The notes beneath the pieces are model-generated. The model saw only the letters and a program-made list of their open reading frames with translations, ran no database searches and was not told the DNA's origin. This document shows positions 1 through 9,167 of a stretch of DNA of 64,000 bases, piece after piece. Made by a program: the position numbers and the translations under genes. How positions within the stretch are numbered: the stretch's first letter is position 1; each line of letters opens with the position of its first letter. The stretch comes from Cyrtodaria siliqua (Eukaryota; Mollusca; Bivalvia; Adapedonta; Hiatellidae), in contig JAWPHD010005084.1 of the NCBI GenBank assembly GCA_037043455.1, positions 62,001-126,000 of the forward strand, given 5' to 3'.

Positions 1-1192
1 ATCCACTTTGATACTTTGTTATCAGTTTGTTGGACTCCAGGTACCAAACGAGTCTCTCATTAATCATTCGTTCCATGGTTTTACATATACAACTCGTTAA
101 AGCGATTGGGCGATAATTTATTGGGTCCGTATGATCCTTTCCAGGTTTGGGGACTGGAATAACGATTGCTTCCCGCCAAGAATCGGGGAAGTTTCCCGTC
201 ACCCAAACCTTATTACATATATCAAGAAGGGTAGAGAGACAGGATTCAGGTAAATGTTTTAGTAATTGATAATGGATATCATCAGGACCAGCTGATGTAT
301 CATGAGCCTTTTTAAGGGACTCTCGAAGTTCTTTGAGAGTGAATAGTTTATTGTATTTTTCCAAGTTTTTCGACTTGAAGTTCAGCTTCTTCTGTTCTTT
401 TTGTTTCTTATTTTTCAGAAAATTTGGTTGACAATTTTCAGAAGAAGAATTTTTTGAAAAAGTTTCTGCCAAAGTGTTTGTAATATCTTTGACAGATGTT
501 ATATCTCCATTATCTGTTTTAAGATGATTTACAGAACTAGAATTACCTTTACCACTTATTTTCCGGACCATGTCCCATGTCTTCTTAAGCGATGAGCGAG
601 AATTCAGCCTAGAGACGTAAGATCTCCAGGATTTCCTCTTGCTATCCTTAATAGTACGACGGGCTTTCGCACCGAAAACTCTAAAGTTATCTAAATTTGT
701 TTGAGTTGGCCGCAAGTTAAAATTATTTAATGCAGCTTTACGATCGCTGACTGCCTTTTTACAGTCATCATCGTACCATGGTTTATGTGGGCGTTTAGGA
801 TTTGCCGAGGTTTTTGGAATGGTTTGATCAGCTATATCGTGAAGAGTTTTGGTAAAAAGAGCAGTTGCGTCTTCGACATCCTCAAAAACGGAAGGCTTTA
901 ATTGTTCCTCGCAAAGAGATTGAAACGTAGTCCAATCAGCTTTGCGAAGTTTCCATCGTTGCATTTTTTCGAGAAGTGGAGGGCCGATATTTTCAAGAAA
1001 TATGGGGAAGTGGTCACTTCCACAGAGGTCGTCTCCAACACTCCACGAAAAATCCATCAAAAGCGTTGGATCGCATATTGTTAAATCAATGGAAGAATGA
1101 GAGCCTGTAGCAGGATGTAAATAAGTATGTGACTTGTTATTAAAGAGACATAAATTGTTTTTGGCTAAGAAATCCTCATTTTTTTTCCTTTA
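1..1192 (-). pseudogene. LINE ORF2, reverse transcriptase part (partial, frame-shifted from the endonuclease)
   Basis: Translating the minus strand in the frame one base off the endonuclease frame gives an uninterrupted jockey-like polymerase. It has the end of the endonuclease and linker (with SDHFPIFLEN), then GPDDIHYQLLKHL, then the RT block NYRPIALTSCICKTMERM close to the left edge. The YADD catalytic box and 3' end would lie beyond base 1. Relative to the endonuclease frame one base is missing in a run of eight A at about 1182-1190, so the upstream frame stops at 1165. I infer either a real inactivating deletion or a homopolymer sequencing error. The match to jockey RT is by recognition only. 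Confidence 0.85.
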
Positions 1193-1641
1193 TCGTTTAT
1201 ATCTTTACAACCCCAGATGTAGTTGTGTGCATTAAAATCGCCCAAGAGTATAAAAGGTGATGGCAATTGTGCAACTAGGTGATTGAGATCTTTAGGATCT
1301 AGTGAAGAACTAGGTGGTAAATATAAGGAACATATTGTTATGACTCTGTGCATAGTAACACTGACCGCAATAGCTTGTAAATTTGTTTGCAACGCAACAG
1401 GTCTGTGAGGAATGTTTCGATTAACGATTATCGAAACTCCACCAGTCGCCTTGTCGCCGGTATCACAAATATGATTGTATAGTGAGTATTGTTTAAAAGA
1501 TACCTTATCACTTGTCTTCAAGAATGTTTCTTGAAGACAAAAGGCAATAGGGTTGTGTTCATTTAAAATTAAGCTGATTTCATCATAATTTGGTTTCAAA
1601 CCTCGACAATTCCATTGAATGATCTTATTAGTTTTACCCAT
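1165..1641 (-). CDS. LINE ORF2, apurinic/apyrimidinic-type endonuclease domain (prematurely ended)
   Basis: The 158-residue frame starts MGKTNKIIQWNCRGLK, the first conserved block of APE-like LINE endonucleases (catalytic Asn). It continues with a CLQET block (metal-binding Glu), a YLPPSSS segment and a LLGDFNAHN block (catalytic Asp and Asn). The enzyme nicks target DNA to prime reverse transcription. The start codon overlaps the ORF1 stop in the pentanucleotide TAATG at 1639-1643, which decides the start. The frame ends early at an A run; shifting by one base restores the polymerase. It is part of the LINE, not a host gene. Confidence 0.88.
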   Translation of the reverse strand: MGKTNKIIQWNCRGLKPNYDEISLILNEHNPIAFCLQETFLKTSDKVSFKQYSLYNHICDTGDKATGGVSIIVNRNIPHRPVALQTNLQAIAVSVTMHRVITICSLYLPPSSSLDPKDLNHLVAQLPSPFILLGDFNAHNYIWGCKDINDKGKKMRIS

Positions 1642-2948
1642 TATTGAGCGTTAAGGCGACTTTTAATTTTATTTTTATTTTTGGCCTTAGATTTAGGAGA
1701 GGTCTTAGGAGACTCAAGCAGCGACATCTCCACTGATGAATCCTCCTCCCTGGAAGAAGTCAGCTGAAGTGGCACCTCAACTAACCTTTCATGCGAGGAT
1801 GGAAGTGGCAGTGCAGCTGCCGGCTCTGAAATGTCCATGAGCTGTTCAAATTTGTTATGTAGCTCAATAGGGCCTTTAGACACCTTTGGCTGCTCCTTGT
1901 GCTCCCTAGTTGGAGAAGCACTACGCTTTCCCACTTCCTTAGTTGGAGCAGCACTAGGCTTTCCAACTTCCCTAGTTGGAGCAGCACTAGGCCTTCCAAC
2001 CGAGGAAGTATTAGGCTTCACGACTGGGGAACTACTAAACATCACAGGCTTAGAAGAACCCCCTTTCCAATTCTGAGAAACTGACATGCTCTTGACATTG
2101 CCAGAGCTTGCCGGTTTTGTGTTTGATTTAAATGTAAAAGTTGGATTAGGTGAAAAGTTTAATTTTGATTTGTTAAGTTGTATTTGTTGATTTTTGTTTG
2201 GATTTGATACTGAGGAAGTATTCTTTGAATTTTGAATTTCTGGCTGTGGTTCGTATTGGGTACTTGCATCCCTGCATTCTGTGTGTGTTGCTGTTGTTTT
2301 GAGAATAGATGCGTAAGAGGTCGGACTTGAAATTTTATATTTTTCTTCAATTAATTTTCTTGCTTCTGGAAAGGGAATGTTTTGTGTATATTTAACTGTT
2401 ATGATTTCTTTTTCTTTTTTAAATTTTTCACATAATTTTGTATTTGCGTGATGTCCCAGACCGCAGTTGGTACATTTGAGGTCGTTAGGACAATCGGATT
2501 CGTTATGTTTGAATGCAGAATCGCCACATTTACCACAACGTTCTTCTTTAGTACACCTGGAGTTGTGGTGCCCAAAGGCTTGGCAGTTGTAGCAACGTAA
2601 CGGGTTTAGAATGTAGGCGTCAACATGCAATTGCAGATATGCCACCTTTATTGTTTTTGGTAAGACGGGTGTTGCAAATGTGAGTATGATAGTATTTGTA
2701 CTAATAATTTTGTCATTTATCTTGATGGTTATTCGGCGAGCTGCAGTTACCAACTGTGGCGCAAGCTCGTGAATAATTTCGTCTTCAGGTACTCCGGAGA
2801 GATCCGGGCACCTGATGACGCCTTTGGAGATATTCATAGAGGAGTGAGGGTAGCAGTTTACTTTTGTGTTTAGAATTTGTGCAAGTACTAAAGAAACAAC
2901 ACATCTGAGGAGAACAGGTGGTTGCGTTGGGACGGAAGTTAAATTCAT
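1641..2948 (-). CDS. LINE ORF1, gag-like nucleic-acid-binding protein with three CCHC knuckles (N-terminally truncated)
   Basis: The frame of 435 codons is open from about 2948 to the TAA at 1641-1643, but the LINE part begins near residues 5-25, where the N-terminal half of a normal gag is missing. The region KGVIRCPDLSGVPEDEII is the usual jockey ORF1 RNA-binding-like segment. Three zinc knuckles follow: C119-C122-H127-C132, C138-C141-H148-C153 and C159-C162-H166-C173. The tail is low complexity and has three tandem 11-residue units (GRPSAAPTREV type) at about 1905-2000, then a basic C-terminus. The protein would coat LINE RNA. The first few residues may come from flanking DNA. Confidence 0.85.
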   Translation of the reverse strand: MNLTSVPTQPPVLLRCVVSLVLAQILNTKVNCYPHSSMNISKGVIRCPDLSGVPEDEIIHELAPQLVTAARRITIKINDKIISTNTIILTFATPVLPKTIKVAYLQLHVDAYILNPLRCYNCQAFGHHNSRCTKEERCGKCGDSAFKHNESDCPNDLKCTNCGLGHHANTKLCEKFKKEKEIITVKYTQNIPFPEARKLIEEKYKISSPTSYASILKTTATHTECRDASTQYEPQPEIQNSKNTSSVSNPNKNQQIQLNKSKLNFSPNPTFTFKSNTKPASSGNVKSMSVSQNWKGGSSKPVMFSSSPVVKPNTSSVGRPSAAPTREVGKPSAAPTKEVGKRSASPTREHKEQPKVSKGPIELHNKFEQLMDISEPAAALPLPSSHERLVEVPLQLTSSREEDSSVEMSLLESPKTSPKSKAKNKNKIKSRLNAQ

Positions 2949-3175
2949 TCAGACAATGATCATGAGAGGAAAGAAAAGTAAGTTCCTCACAAACAAGAAA
3001 AACAAACAAAGATTTATTAATCTTCTAAGTGATAAGTTGCAAAAAGCGGGTATTGAAACTGTACACCCTTCAGACGATGAAGATATTCTTATGGTAAAGA
3101 CAGCTGTGACCTGCTCATTTTTTGCTCCCAAAGGATCACCTTTCACTATTTATTTACTAGCGTTCGTTTAGTGCA
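2925..3175 (+). pseudogene. N-terminal/middle fragment of a PIN-like multi-copy mollusc protein
   Basis: The plus-strand frame contains KSKFLTNKKNKQRFINLLS, then a stretch on an aged-nucleotide-like Asp/Glu patch (HPSDDEDILMVKTAV). This pattern is typical of a large uncharacterised family common in mollusc and other invertebrate genomes that carries a PIN-like (nuclease-fold) domain. The LINE inserted immediately upstream, and the frame is broken downstream by tandem interspersed repeats at 3124-3667. The 3' part of the same protein resumes at about 3700. The assignment rests on recalled family patterns, not on a search. Confidence 0.5.
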
Positions 3176-3667
3176 GTGTGGCGGCCGTAAAAAGTCTCCC
3201 CGTGCTACGAATCAGTAGTGTTATTTTTACTGATCCTTTGGGACCAACGAGCCCAATATAGGTGGCTTTGAAGTAGAATACCTCTTTAGCCGGTGATAGT
3301 GGGCGTGAGAAGTGTTTTTTTCATTACTTCTCATGAACAGACTCAATAAAACCGAGTCTGCTGCTTCATTCTGTTAATTGTGTTTTTTTGCTCCCAAAGG
3401 GTCACCTTTATCAGTATTTATTAACATTCACACTAGCGTTCGTTTAGAGCAGTGTGGCGGCCGTAAAATGTCTCCCCGTGCTTCGAATCAGTAGTGTTAT
3501 TTTTAATGGTCCTTTGGGACCAACGAGCCCAATATAGGTGACTTTGAAGTAGAATACCGCTTAAGCCGGTGCTAGTGGGCGTGAGAGGTGTTGCTTTTTT
3601 CATTACTTCTCATGAACAGACTCAATAAAACCGAGTCTCCTGCTTCATTCTGTTAATTGTGTTTGTT
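3124..3667 (+). repeat. Two tandem copies of a ~270 bp interspersed repeat inside the PIN-like gene
   Basis: The motif GCTCCCAAAGGATCACC begins at 3124, 3390 and 3668, giving two units of 266 and 278 bp plus the start of a third. Each unit holds a GTGTGGCGGC segment, TCCTTTGGGACCAAC, a GACTTTGAAGTAGAATACC block, and the hairpin AGACTC...GAGTCT. The same family appears on the minus strand at 24325-24471, and more distantly inside 57815-58530. It is SINE-sized and looks mobile, but I see no clear RNA polymerase III boxes. Confidence 0.7.
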
Positions 3668-3689
3668 GCTCCCAAAGGATTACCTTTAT

Positions 3690-4159
3690 CAATATTTGGG
3701 AAGGGTACTGTTCTGAAAACGTATGTAAATAATTCGGAATTTCGTCTGGCTGCAGATATGTTCAACAAAACACCAAACGAAGTATCTAAAGAGGCTATCA
3801 TTGCATCTGGAGAGACTGCATTACTGTGTCTATATAAGAGTAATTCGCGAGAAGGACTGGACAAACTACGTGTTTATAAATTTATCGAAAAGTTTGCCAA
3901 AAGCACAAGTTTGGTAGACCCCAAAATGTTACCCCTTTCTTCAGGGGCTGCAAAGTATCACAGTCTACGGGTATTTTATCAAATACAGGACTGGAAAGGT
4001 AATGAAGATGTGTTAATACAGGTTGAATTGGGCTGGGAAATACAAAATAAATCCATGAAGTCGTTTAAAATGGACAAATTATCTGCCCCAGAATTTCTAG
4101 ATGCTCGTGCAAAACAGGATGCAAAAAGACCAGCTGTAGTTGTAAGAAAATGGAATTAG
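3690..4159 (+). pseudogene. C-terminal fragment of the same PIN-like family protein
   Basis: The frame runs to a TAG at 4157-4159 and includes GETALLCLYKS, then LDKLRVYKFIEKFAKSTSLV, then LPLSSGAAKYHSLRVFYQIQ followed by DWKG. These are the conserved C-terminal blocks (GEKALVCLYG, LP-P-AAAKYHS-RVYYQ-Q-W-G type) of the family seen at 2925-3175. The first residues of the open frame (to about 3690) come from the interspersed repeat, so the apparent ATG at 3659 is not the real start. The usual cysteine-bearing extreme C-terminus is absent. Function unknown; a nuclease-fold, transposon-associated role is one possibility. Confidence 0.55.
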
Positions 4160-5008
4160 ATTGCAGTACAGCATGTAGTTCGTGTAGAGGAGTAAGTTGT
4201 GAGAATTCGGAACGACCCGAAATAGACAGTGATTAAAGCGAGTTCCGCTGGCTACATGTAAAATACAAACTGATAAGAAGACATTATGTATCAACATACC
4301 TAACCTTCTATGATAACTAAGATTATATTTTGAAGTCTACTGATTACACATGAAGTGTTGCTTGACTTAACATCTTAACATAATTATATGTATATGCAGA
4401 AACGACTTGAACAAGTATTATTTAGTTAGTACGGAAATTGATTAAAAGAAAAAAAAGATTTTGATTTTATACTTGGTGTATTCCCAAAAAACAGCGATTT
4501 TTCTTCATTTTTACAAATTTCTACCCAAAAAATATTATATTTAGAATGTGATTTTAGAGGAGGATTTTAGAGATATTGTTGTCTATATCTTTGGAAACCA
4601 TAATCAGTTAAAATAATGTCAGTGACAATTTATTTGAATTTATGCTATTTTTTATTAATCTTATCCTAAAATCATTAAAGAAAAAAAGATATATTATTAT
4701 ATATTTTTCCTTTTAAACTTAATATTATGTAATATAAACAATACAATTTCATAGATAAATACATGTTTTAATAATATTCTGAATGGATATAAATTTATTC
4801 CCGAAAACAGTGATTTTCTTGACTTTTTTGACTTTTTATCCCAAAGAGTCATATTTAGCTATGATTTGAGGTGAGGACTTTGGATATATTTTTTTGTACA
4901 TTGTTTCGAACCAGGATCAGTAAAAATAATTTCTGTGCCAATATATTTTACCTTAGGCTATATTTAAGGCTAAAATGACCTGGCTATAGTACAAGTTTAT
5001 CAATCCAA
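4160..5008. repeat. AT-rich non-coding stretch with a diverged direct duplication
   Basis: No gene seen. A block at about 4460-4640 (TATTCCCAAAAAACAGCGAT and following) recurs in diverged form at about 4765-4960, some 305 bp later. Similar text lies near 50715-50800. It is probably an old repeat. Confidence 0.4.
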
Positions 5009-5084
5009 ACTCCAATCAAACTAAGATAATGTGTTCAGTTTCATATTTAATGTGCATTGAGAGTGTGTGTGTGTGTTTGTTGGG

Positions 5085-5340
5085 GTGGGGGTGGGGGAGG
5101 AGAGAATATATAGACAGCCTGAACTACTCGTACTAAGGAATGTATTCTTTTGGTTCTTTAACGTGCTCGGAAGGTAGACGCCGATATACGAGACACGTTC
5201 AATGTCTACGCCGACGGACAAGACTAAAGGAACGTGCTTGCCCAAGAACACACTGACGTAACACAGTGGCGCCGGTATGGCTTGATCAAGTTTCTTCCAA
5301 GTCCTCCGGATTACAAGTTCAATGTTATATCCTCTGCACC
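5085..5340 (-). mobile_element. tRNA-type SINE, reverse orientation
   Basis: Read on the minus strand it has a tRNA-like head (GTGGTGCAGAGGATATAAC then TTGTAATCCGGAGG), a core with TGTGTTCTTGGGCAAGCACG, and the tail motif CCGAGCACGTTAAAGAACC. The same core and tail occur at 62898-63128 (+) and as remnants at 56920-57255. The GT/GGGGT-rich tract at 5061-5100 lies at its 3' side. Confidence 0.7.
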
Positions 5341-5395
5341 ACGTCAGCCTTGATATGGAAAACTGGACAAATCGGCTAGTTTTGTTGTATAAACC

Positions 5396-5757
5396 ATTAA
5401 AGGGGTTGATGCACTATTTTCAAACCAGAGATGACCTACTGAACATAAAGGGAGGCAGTCATCTTGGAACGATGACGTCATCGAGCCTTTATGTCATATT
5501 GACAAAACATCTTTTAAAGCAAAGAAAATCACTGCAAATGAAAAATAAGCATGCAATGTATACATTTTACATTTGTCTTTTCATTTTTAATCAATTTTGA
5601 TCACGTCATCGTTCCAAGATGGCCGTCTCCATGATGTTTCTTTGCACATTTTCAATAGGTCATATCTTTATTTTTCATGATTTTTTTGAGAATTCTTTCA
5701 GATTTCTTCAAGTTTTTACAGAATGTTGCTTAAAAATATTGCATGAACTCCTTTAAT
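5396..5757. mobile_element. MITE with GGTTGATGCACTATTTTCAA termini
   Basis: The left end AAAGGGGTTGATGCACTATT is matched, diverged and inverted, by the right end near 5715-5757. Inside, TTGGAACGATGACGTCATCG is answered by its inverted partner ATCACGTCATCGTTCCAAGA, so the element is largely palindromic. Relatives lie at 23985-24168 and 27000-27541. Confidence 0.75.
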
Positions 5758-6014
5758 ATTAATTCAAATGATGCATTAAGGATCTTATAAATCCTTGTTT
5801 TGCAATCGAAGTGTATTTTATTTGAATTATATATACATCATTTTACACACAACATACATGAATATTTATGATTAGGCAATAGAAAACAAGCCGAGTGGTT
5901 TACATTTCAACATCAAACATTTCATAAAAAAAAGGTATAAAATGCAGCATTCGTGGATCCCAGTCAAACAAAACCACACATCGAAACACTTACAAGGATA
6001 AATAGAGGCAATGT

Positions 6015-6405
6015 ATGTGATACCACAAACATAACACGGTTGACAATATATCTACCGACTTGTATGTGATACTAGAAACATAAAACGGTTGACGATATGT
6101 CTACCGACTTGTATGTGATACTACAAACATAAAACGGTTGACAATATGTCTACCGACTTGTATGTGATACCACAAACATAAAACGGTTGACGATATATGA
6201 TACCACAAACATAAAACGGTTGACGATATATGATACTACAAACATAAAACGGTTGACGATATGTGATACTACAAACATAAAAATACCACAAACATAAAAC
6301 GGTTGACGATATGTGATACTACAAACATAAAACGGTTGACGATATGTGATACTACAAACATAAAACGGTTGACGATATGTGATAATACAAACATAAAATG
6401 GTTGA
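6015..6405 (+). repeat. Minisatellite of 33-45 bp units
   Basis: Units of the type TGATACTACAAACATAAAAC followed by GGTTGACGATATG are repeated about ten times, first as ~45 bp units with TCTACCGACTTG and then as 33 bp units. The 33 bp unit keeps frame, which explains the open frame at 6303; I do not regard that as a gene. The paralogous site (about 57540-57600) has one unit. Confidence 0.85.
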
Positions 6406-6429
6406 AAAGGTCAGTAACGAAAAGGTCGC

Positions 6430-6725
6430 TGGGTTGGGGTGGTGAAACCAGGTTCTATGGTGCACAAACCTCACTCTTACCCTATTGGCATCCCAGTAAA
6501 ACGCTGGGTGGGGTGATGAAACCAGGTTTTATGGTGCACACATCTTACTCTTTTCCGATTGTCATCCCAGTTAAACGCTGGTGTGGGATTGTGAAACCAG
6601 GTTCTATGGTGCACAAATTTCACTCTTACCCGATTGTCATCCCAGTTAAACTCTGGGGTGGGGTGGTGAAACCAGGTTCTATGGTGCACAAATCTCACTC
6701 TTACCCGATTGTCATCCCAGTTAAA
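6430..6725 (+). repeat. 75 bp minisatellite, about four units
   Basis: GTGAAACCAGGTTCTATGGT and its variants recur every ~75 bp at about 6443, 6518, 6592 and 6668. The paralogous site at 57612-57690 has one unit. Confidence 0.85.
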
Positions 6726-7689
6726 CGAGACACTGTATATGAAGCTATTCCCGCCAGGATATATCCTTAAACAGGCAGTATTAATAGGACAATTAAGTAT
6801 AACACAAATATGACCATGTATATATAAAATTCTAATACAGCCGCACTATATAGCCTAGTTTAAAATATCTCGTTATATTCAACGATATCATCTATCACTG
6901 TAACGTTTGCAACGTTAGGAGAATAAGCAAGGCAATACGAAAGATATCACTGTAATGTTTGCAACGTTAGGAGAGTAAGCAAAGCAATGCGAAAGATTTC
7001 AGATGTGTGCGTTATTTTAACATTTTAGGGGTATAAGAATAGAAATAGAACATCCTTTACGGTGAATTATTTTGTAATATATCACGGTTTGTCGTTCAAT
7101 TGTCAACAATAATTTCACGAGCTCGAGAATTGTAAACAATAATTTCACTCGCCCGAAGAACAAATGATGTTCTATTGCTTAAATAATAAAAATAAAGGCT
7201 TAGAAAGCCACTGAAGTACTCAGTGACTTGGCAGAAGTCAGAGAACAATAGAATACATCATTTAGTGCACGACTTGACAACACTGAAGATAAACATGAAA
7301 TGCTATCATCCATTTTAAGAATTAGGAAGACGTCATCATAGGGTCCACAATCTGTCTGCTCATCACACAAGCAAAGAGAACGATTAAAATGAAGATAATC
7401 TGCGTCTTAATTAAGTATGCACGTTTCAAAAAATTAACAAAAAACTACAGAAGGCAAACTATCTATTTATCTATCTATAGATACTGCAAAACCCTCTTTC
7501 GAAGATTATGTGCAGGTGCGCGTCTGTGCAGTGTGAGTAAGATAAAAGGGGTAAACGATGTCTTAAAAACAGGTGAAGGTGAAATAAAGATAATAGGGTT
7601 AACAGTTAAAAAGTCTGATCAAAACAAAGTGATAAACAAGACAAACATAAGTGGCTATCCATATTCTGCAAGATCTTCAACAATATCAA

Positions 7690-8240
7690 TCTTAGCTCGC
7701 TAAAAGATAACGCGTAAAGGCATGCGCACGTGACTTTCCGTAGTTTGCAAGGTCACCAACAATCTAGAACTGGGATGCCTAACTCCCTCATATAAATAAT
7801 AACACATAGTGGCATATATCTGTATATATAAATGATTTTATATCGCTAATAAAAGATAACGCGTTAAGGACTGCGCACGTGACTTTCCATAGTTTGCAAG
7901 GTCACCAAAAATCTAGAACACGGATGCCTAACTTCCTCATATAAATAATAACACATAGCGGCATATATGAATGATTTTATATCATTCAAGATCACCAGCA
8001 ATCTAGCACTGGTATCCTAACTCCCTAAAATAAATAAAACACTTGCAGGGCAAATACTAATTTTCTATATATATTTCAAGATCACCCACGATCTAGAACA
8101 GGGATTCCTAGCTCTCTGAAATAAAAAATATCGCTTGATGCCATATATACCACTGATGTTTTATATTTTAAGGTCGCCAACAATTTAGCATAGAGTTGCC
8201 TTCCCACTCACAATAAAATAAACTTGAAGGCATATGCATA
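7690..8240 (+). repeat. Diverged tandem blocks of a dispersed repeat
   Basis: TTTGCAAGGTCACCAACAAT plus CTAGAAC...GGGATGCCTAACT occurs near 7745 and 7900 (155 bp apart), with diverged forms near 7985, 8070 and 8165. The same blocks are present at 58880-59240, and distant ones at about 40310-40470. No gene seen. Confidence 0.6.
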
Positions 8241-8269
8241 ACAAAACCAGTAGCATGTGGGGGCGTTGT

Positions 8270-8450
8270 CTTACAATTTATTCACTATTTATGGATATCC
8301 ATAATTCATTTTTTAGATATCTATAATTCGATTTTATAGATATCTTAAAATGAATTATGAACATCCTATGTTCAATAATTCAATTAAAGATATCTACAAA
8401 TCCATTTATGGATATCTATAATTCAGTTATAGATAGTCATATATCAGTTT
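8270..8450. repeat. AT-rich palindromic cluster
   Basis: Several copies of ATGGATATCYATAATTC in alternating orientation form imperfect hairpins. A shorter version is at 59320-59360. Confidence 0.5.
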
Positions 8451-8627
8451 ATTCCTCCTTGGAACTAATGGCTGATTAAAATCAATACCCTTCTATTACA
8501 CTAAACTTAATTAAGGATATCATTAATTCACGAGCAATTTATTTATGTATATCCATCATTTGAGCAGAGGTTACGAGGGAATAATATATTTATTAAACGG
8601 CTGACCTACATATATATTCATTATTGC

Positions 8628-8706
8628 ATTCGTTCGTTCGTTGGTTGGTTCTTCGTTCGTTCGTTTGTTCGTTCGTTCGTTAGTTCGTTCGTTCATTCAT
8701 TCGTTC
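8628..8706 (+). repeat. TTCG tetranucleotide microsatellite
   Basis: Imperfect GTTCGTTCGTTCG tract. It is absent from the paralogous position near 59545, which keeps only CATTCATTTGTTC. Confidence 0.9.
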
Positions 8707-9134
8707 AAAGCCCTCATGATCATCTTCCTGATTCACGTGTGTCACAATTTGGCGTGCAAACAGTCAATATACATCCCTTGCATGTATCGAGGAGTCAACG
8801 CAAGACTATTGTAACTACATATGAATAAAGAAGGAGATACAATAGTATTGTCTGAACCGTCGGTATATTCAGAATTCATGTAAACACATAAGCTTGAATT
8901 GTTGAGAGCCATTAAAAATTAGATAGGGCATTCAAAGAGAGCAGAAAATCACATAAACACAAAATAGCAAAGACGGAAACCAGTAACGTGACGATTGTCT
9001 CACTCGTCACATACAGCGAATATATCGTTAAGAAATGATCAAGTATTGACTATTGACATATAACACACCTGATAACACACATGATAAACATACGTGCTAA
9101 AAATATAAAAAACAAATATAAAAACAAATATTAC

Positions 9135-9167
9135 CAACGTAAACATATGCCATTGTGTTGTCATCAT
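9135..9167 (-). pseudogene. Orphan exon 1 (copy D) of the IgGFc/L1-RRM gene family
   Basis: On the minus strand the sequence codes M-M-T-T-Q-W-H-M-F-T-L and is followed directly by the donor GTAATA. It aligns codon for codon with exon 1 of gene C (59988-60017, M-A-T-Q-W-H-M-F-S-L then GTAAGA) inside the segmental duplication. Downstream on the minus strand, no exon 2-5 is found down to base 1, because the duplication boundary near 5010 excludes them. It is therefore a start exon without a gene, unless it splices to something outside the window. A TATA-like CTTTATAAC (plus strand) lies near 9235, about 70 bp upstream. Confidence 0.65.

Larger units (their letters stand above)
1..2940 (-). mobile_element. 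Jockey-like non-LTR retrotransposon (LINE), 5'-truncated, running off the left edge
   Basis: On the minus strand a gag-like ORF1 with three zinc knuckles is followed by ORF2 with an apurinic-type endonuclease and then a reverse transcriptase that continues beyond base 1. This order is typical of jockey-clade LINEs. The 5' end lies near 2930-2950: ORF1 begins in the middle of its RNA-binding region, and the adjoining sequence is a different, plus-strand gene. The element therefore looks like a 5'-truncated target-primed insertion into that gene. It is otherwise well preserved, with one frame break seen in ORF2, so it is probably young. The 3' end and target duplication are outside the window. 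Confidence 0.9.

Noticed and set aside
6303..6770. 155-codon frame with TICDTTNIKRL repeats
   Set aside because: Frame created by the 33 bp and 75 bp minisatellites, which are single-copy and non-coding in the paralogous segment.
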